Assembly: GCF_900129375.1 (NCBI RefSeq)
Contig: NZ_FQVN01000003.1
Span: 124,001-188,000 of the forward strand
Origin: Streptoalloteichus hindustanus
GTDB taxonomy: Bacteria; Actinomycetota; Actinomycetes; Mycobacteriales; Pseudonocardiaceae
Reading direction: 5' to 3'
Length of the DNA stretch: 64,000 bases
Each line of letters starts with the position of its first letter. The first letter of the stretch is position 1. Below, piece after piece: positions 62,309 through 64,000 of the stretch. Position numbers and translations under genes: made by a program. The notes under the pieces are model-generated. The model ran no database searches. It had not been told where the DNA came from and worked only from the letters and a program-made list of their open reading frames with translations.

Positions 62309-63328
62309 ATGACTCCCCCGCAGCAGCCACCCGGCCCTCCGCCCCCGCCCTTCGGCGGCCCGCCCCAGGGGTTCCCACCCCCGCCGGGTGGCGCGCCCCC
62401 TCCCCCGCCCTTCGGCGGTGCGGGCGCGCCGCCGCCCGCCCAGGGCGGGTTCCCCCCACCTCCCGGGCCAGCCCAGCCCGGACCGGCCCAGCCCGGCCCC
62501 GGCTTCCCCGGTCAGCCGGAGGGCGGTTTCCCGCCCCCCGCCGACTTCGGGCAGCAGGGCGGCCCCGGTGGATTCCCGCCGCCCCCGCAGCCGGGTCCCG
62601 GCGCACCGCAGACCGGTCCCGGTTTCCCGGCCCAGCAGGCCGGTGGGTTCCCCCCGCCACCCGGACCCGCCCAGCCCGGCCCCGGCGGCTTCCCCCCGCA
62701 GCCGCCGAAGAAGAAGGGCCCGTTCGCCAAGATCCTGGTGTTCGCCGGCGTCATCGTGGTCGCCCTCGGCTTCATCGTCGTGCGCGGCGTCGTCAAGAGC
62801 GCCACGCGCAGCGCGCTGCGCAGCACGCCCAGCCACAGCGCCTCGCCGGCGCCCGGTTCGACCAGCTCGTCCAGCCCAGGGGCGGGCCACGACGACGGGG
62901 CCGAGCTGGACAGCCTGAAGGCCGGCGACTGCGCGACCATCACCGGCACCGGCAGGGCGGTGAAGTTCCAGGAGCTGAGCTGCGGCGACCCCACCGCGAC
63001 GTTCAAGGTCACGAAGCGGGTCGAGCGCTTCGCGAGCTGCCCGACCGGAACGCCCAGCAGCATCGAGCGCACCCGGAACGAGATCCGGCAGTTCACGATC
63101 TGCTTCACCCTCAACGCCAACTCCGGCGACTGCTTCGCCGTCCCCGAGAACGAGGGCGACATCAAGAAGGTCCCCTGCACGGACGCCTCGGCAACGAGGA
63201 AGGTCTCCACGGTCCTCAACGGCGCGCAGGACCACAAGCAGTGCCCGCCCGGCAAGGACAACAGGTACGGGTACTTCATGGTCTCGGAGCCGCCGCACGT
63301 CATCTGCATGGTGCCGCCGAAGGGCTGA
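62309..63328 (+). CDS. Pro-rich single-pass membrane protein, LppU/SCO3897-like
   Basis: A 339-residue protein. The first about 135 residues are a Pro/Gly/Gln-rich cytoplasmic tail with GGFPPPP-type repeats. KKKGPFAKILVFAGVIVVALGFIVVRGVV (about 132-160) is the membrane anchor. A Ser/Pro linker leads to an extracytoplasmic domain with paired cysteines (AGDCATITG, ELSCGDP, FASCPTG, FTICFTL, GDCFAV, KVPCTD, QCPPG, ICMV) as in the LppU/SCO3897 family. Function unknown. The ATG follows GAGTGAGAGACACC. Confidence 0.9.
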   Translation: MTPPQQPPGPPPPPFGGPPQGFPPPPGGAPPPPPFGGAGAPPPAQGGFPPPPGPAQPGPAQPGPGFPGQPEGGFPPPADFGQQGGPGGFPPPPQPGPGAPQTGPGFPAQQAGGFPPPPGPAQPGPGGFPPQPPKKKGPFAKILVFAGVIVVALGFIVVRGVVKSATRSALRSTPSHSASPAPGSTSSSSPGAGHDDGAELDSLKAGDCATITGTGRAVKFQELSCGDPTATFKVTKRVERFASCPTGTPSSIERTRNEIRQFTICFTLNANSGDCFAVPENEGDIKKVPCTDASATRKVSTVLNGAQDHKQCPPGKDNRYGYFMVSEPPHVICMVPPKG

Positions 63329-63404
63329 CCGCCGCACCCCGAACGGCACAGCACGGGACGACACCAAGCAGGGCAGCACCGCACGACGAACGGCACAGCA
63401 CGAC

Positions 63405-63440
63405 GAACGGCCCTGATGCCAGCTGGCGTCAGGGCCGTTC
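63405..63440. terminator. Bidirectional terminator hairpin
   Basis: A 36-base palindrome (GAACGGCCCTGA ... TCAGGGCCGTTC, with GCCAG/CTGGC inside and one wobble pair) between the convergent LppU-like and thioesterase genes. Two CACGACGAACGGCACAGCA-type repeats precede it. Confidence 0.75.
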
Positions 63441-63475
63441 GCGATTCCGTGCGGCGCCCTCGGCGGTGCGAGGGG

Positions 63476-64000
63476 TCAGGGCATGACCCGGAGCAGGCCC
63501 TCCTGGACGACGGTCGCCACCAGGCCACCGTCCCTGCCGAAGAACCGACCGGTGGCCAGACCCCGCGCGCCGGAGGCGCTGGGCGACTCGCAGTCGTAGA
63601 GGAACCAGTCGTCGGCGCGGAACGGGCGGTGGAACCACATGGCGTGGTCCAGGCTCGCGCCGATGACCTTGTCGGTGCCCCAGTACACGGCGTGCCTGGC
63701 CAGCACCGAGTCCAGCAGCGTCAGGTCCGAGGCGTAGGCCAGCAGGCAGACGTGCAGCAGGTCGTCGTCGGGCAGCCGCCCGTCGGCCCGCATCCACACC
63801 TGGTTGCGCGCCTCGCGCGGGCCGGCCTCGCGCGACACCCACGCCGGCTCGGTGACGTAGCGGAGGTCGATGGGCCGGGGCGCACGCGCGAACCAGCCGA
63901 GCCGCTCCCGGTACGGGGCGATGCGCTCGCTGTAGGTCGGCAGGGTCTCCGGGGCCGGCACCTCGGGCATCGGCTCCGCGTGGTCCATCCCGGACTCGGG
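63476..64000 (-). CDS. tesB: Acyl-CoA thioesterase II (5' end beyond window)
   Basis: The last 174 codons of a TesB-type double-hotdog thioesterase, open to the right edge. SGMDHAEPMPEVPAPETLP is the linker between hotdogs. NQVWMRADGRLPDDDLLHVCLLAYASDLTLLDSVL and ASLDHAMWFHRPFRADDWFLYDCESPSASGARGLATGRFFGRDGGLVATVVQEGLLR follow, with the family catalytic Asp/Thr(Ser)/Gln positions in the second hotdog. It hydrolyses acyl-CoA to free acid and CoA. The N-terminal hotdog and the start lie outside. Confidence 0.93.
   Translation of the reverse strand, partial: PESGMDHAEPMPEVPAPETLPTYSERIAPYRERLGWFARAPRPIDLRYVTEPAWVSREAGPREARNQVWMRADGRLPDDDLLHVCLLAYASDLTLLDSVLARHAVYWGTDKVIGASLDHAMWFHRPFRADDWFLYDCESPSASGARGLATGRFFGRDGGLVATVVQEGLLRVMP

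Overview
The window is very GC-rich with strong third-position GC bias, GTG/ATG starts preceded by GGAGG-type ribosome binding sites, and many ATGA/GTGA stop-start overlaps. This indicates an actinobacterium. The gene content (SigB-type partner switching, a mycothiol-dependent maleylpyruvate isomerase-like protein, an orphan DUF742 protein, DasR-type operators, an SCO4402-family protein, an LppU/SCO3897-like protein) and the recurrent palindrome GTCCACWGWGGAC fit a filamentous actinomycete, probably Pseudonocardiaceae (Saccharothrix/Actinosynnema/Lentzea-like). The family-level placement is inference.

Region 1 (1-13.9 kb) and 22.7-23.7 kb: sugar and glycan assembly. A seven-gene minus-strand operon (13863 to 7135) encodes GmhB-type phosphatase, GT9, a second glycosyltransferase, GT4, GmhA-type isomerase, bifunctional HldE kinase/adenylyltransferase and an SDR. 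Six of its seven genes are joined by stop-start overlaps. Together they can make an ADP-activated heptose and transfer it. Three more GT9 (heptosyltransferase-like) genes and a second HldE-like kinase (cut by the left edge) lie nearby. Such a set is expected in Gram-negative LPS producers, so in an actinomycete it points to a heptosylated cell-surface polymer or metabolite.

Region 2 (2.4-3 kb and 13.9-23.7 kb): stress-sigma signalling and phosphoketolase metabolism. It holds a STAS anti-anti-sigma protein, a pseudo-PP2C/HATPase/STAS fusion whose metal-binding aspartates look lost, two divergent SRPBCC proteins sharing overlapping SigB-type promoters, a phosphoketolase-acetate kinase operon, and an anti-sigma/sigma-B pair translationally overlapping a GT9 gene. 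Downstream, two tandem copies (about 137 bp each) of an apparently structured non-coding element occupy 23747-24020.

Region 3 (24-32 kb): small and regulatory genes (DUF2267, DUF6480, YdcF/SanA-like, SMI1/KNR4, a secreted protein, a LuxR-type regulator, orphan DUF742), then a TetR-macrolide-type glycosyltransferase operon with a repeated operator.

Region 4 (32-45 kb): L-serine dehydratase under a glycine riboswitch; a GH18 chitinase under two DasR-like boxes; and a leucine-catabolism-type operon (carboxyltransferase, biotin carboxylase/BCCP, acyl-CoA dehydrogenase) divergent from its TetR regulator, with three GTTA-N8-TAAC operators between them.

Region 5 (45-64 kb): cell envelope and transport. 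It holds DedA, an MprF-like lysyltransferase fused to a rhomboid-like membrane domain, a SulP-carbonic anhydrase fusion, an ATPase-less sugar ABC importer and a DacB carboxypeptidase. A decayed patch follows (IS5-type transposase remnant, broken AraC, frameshifted membrane gene), then DUF4429-SHOCT, an LppU-like protein and a TesB thioesterase cut by the right edge. No tRNA, rRNA or CRISPR array was seen.
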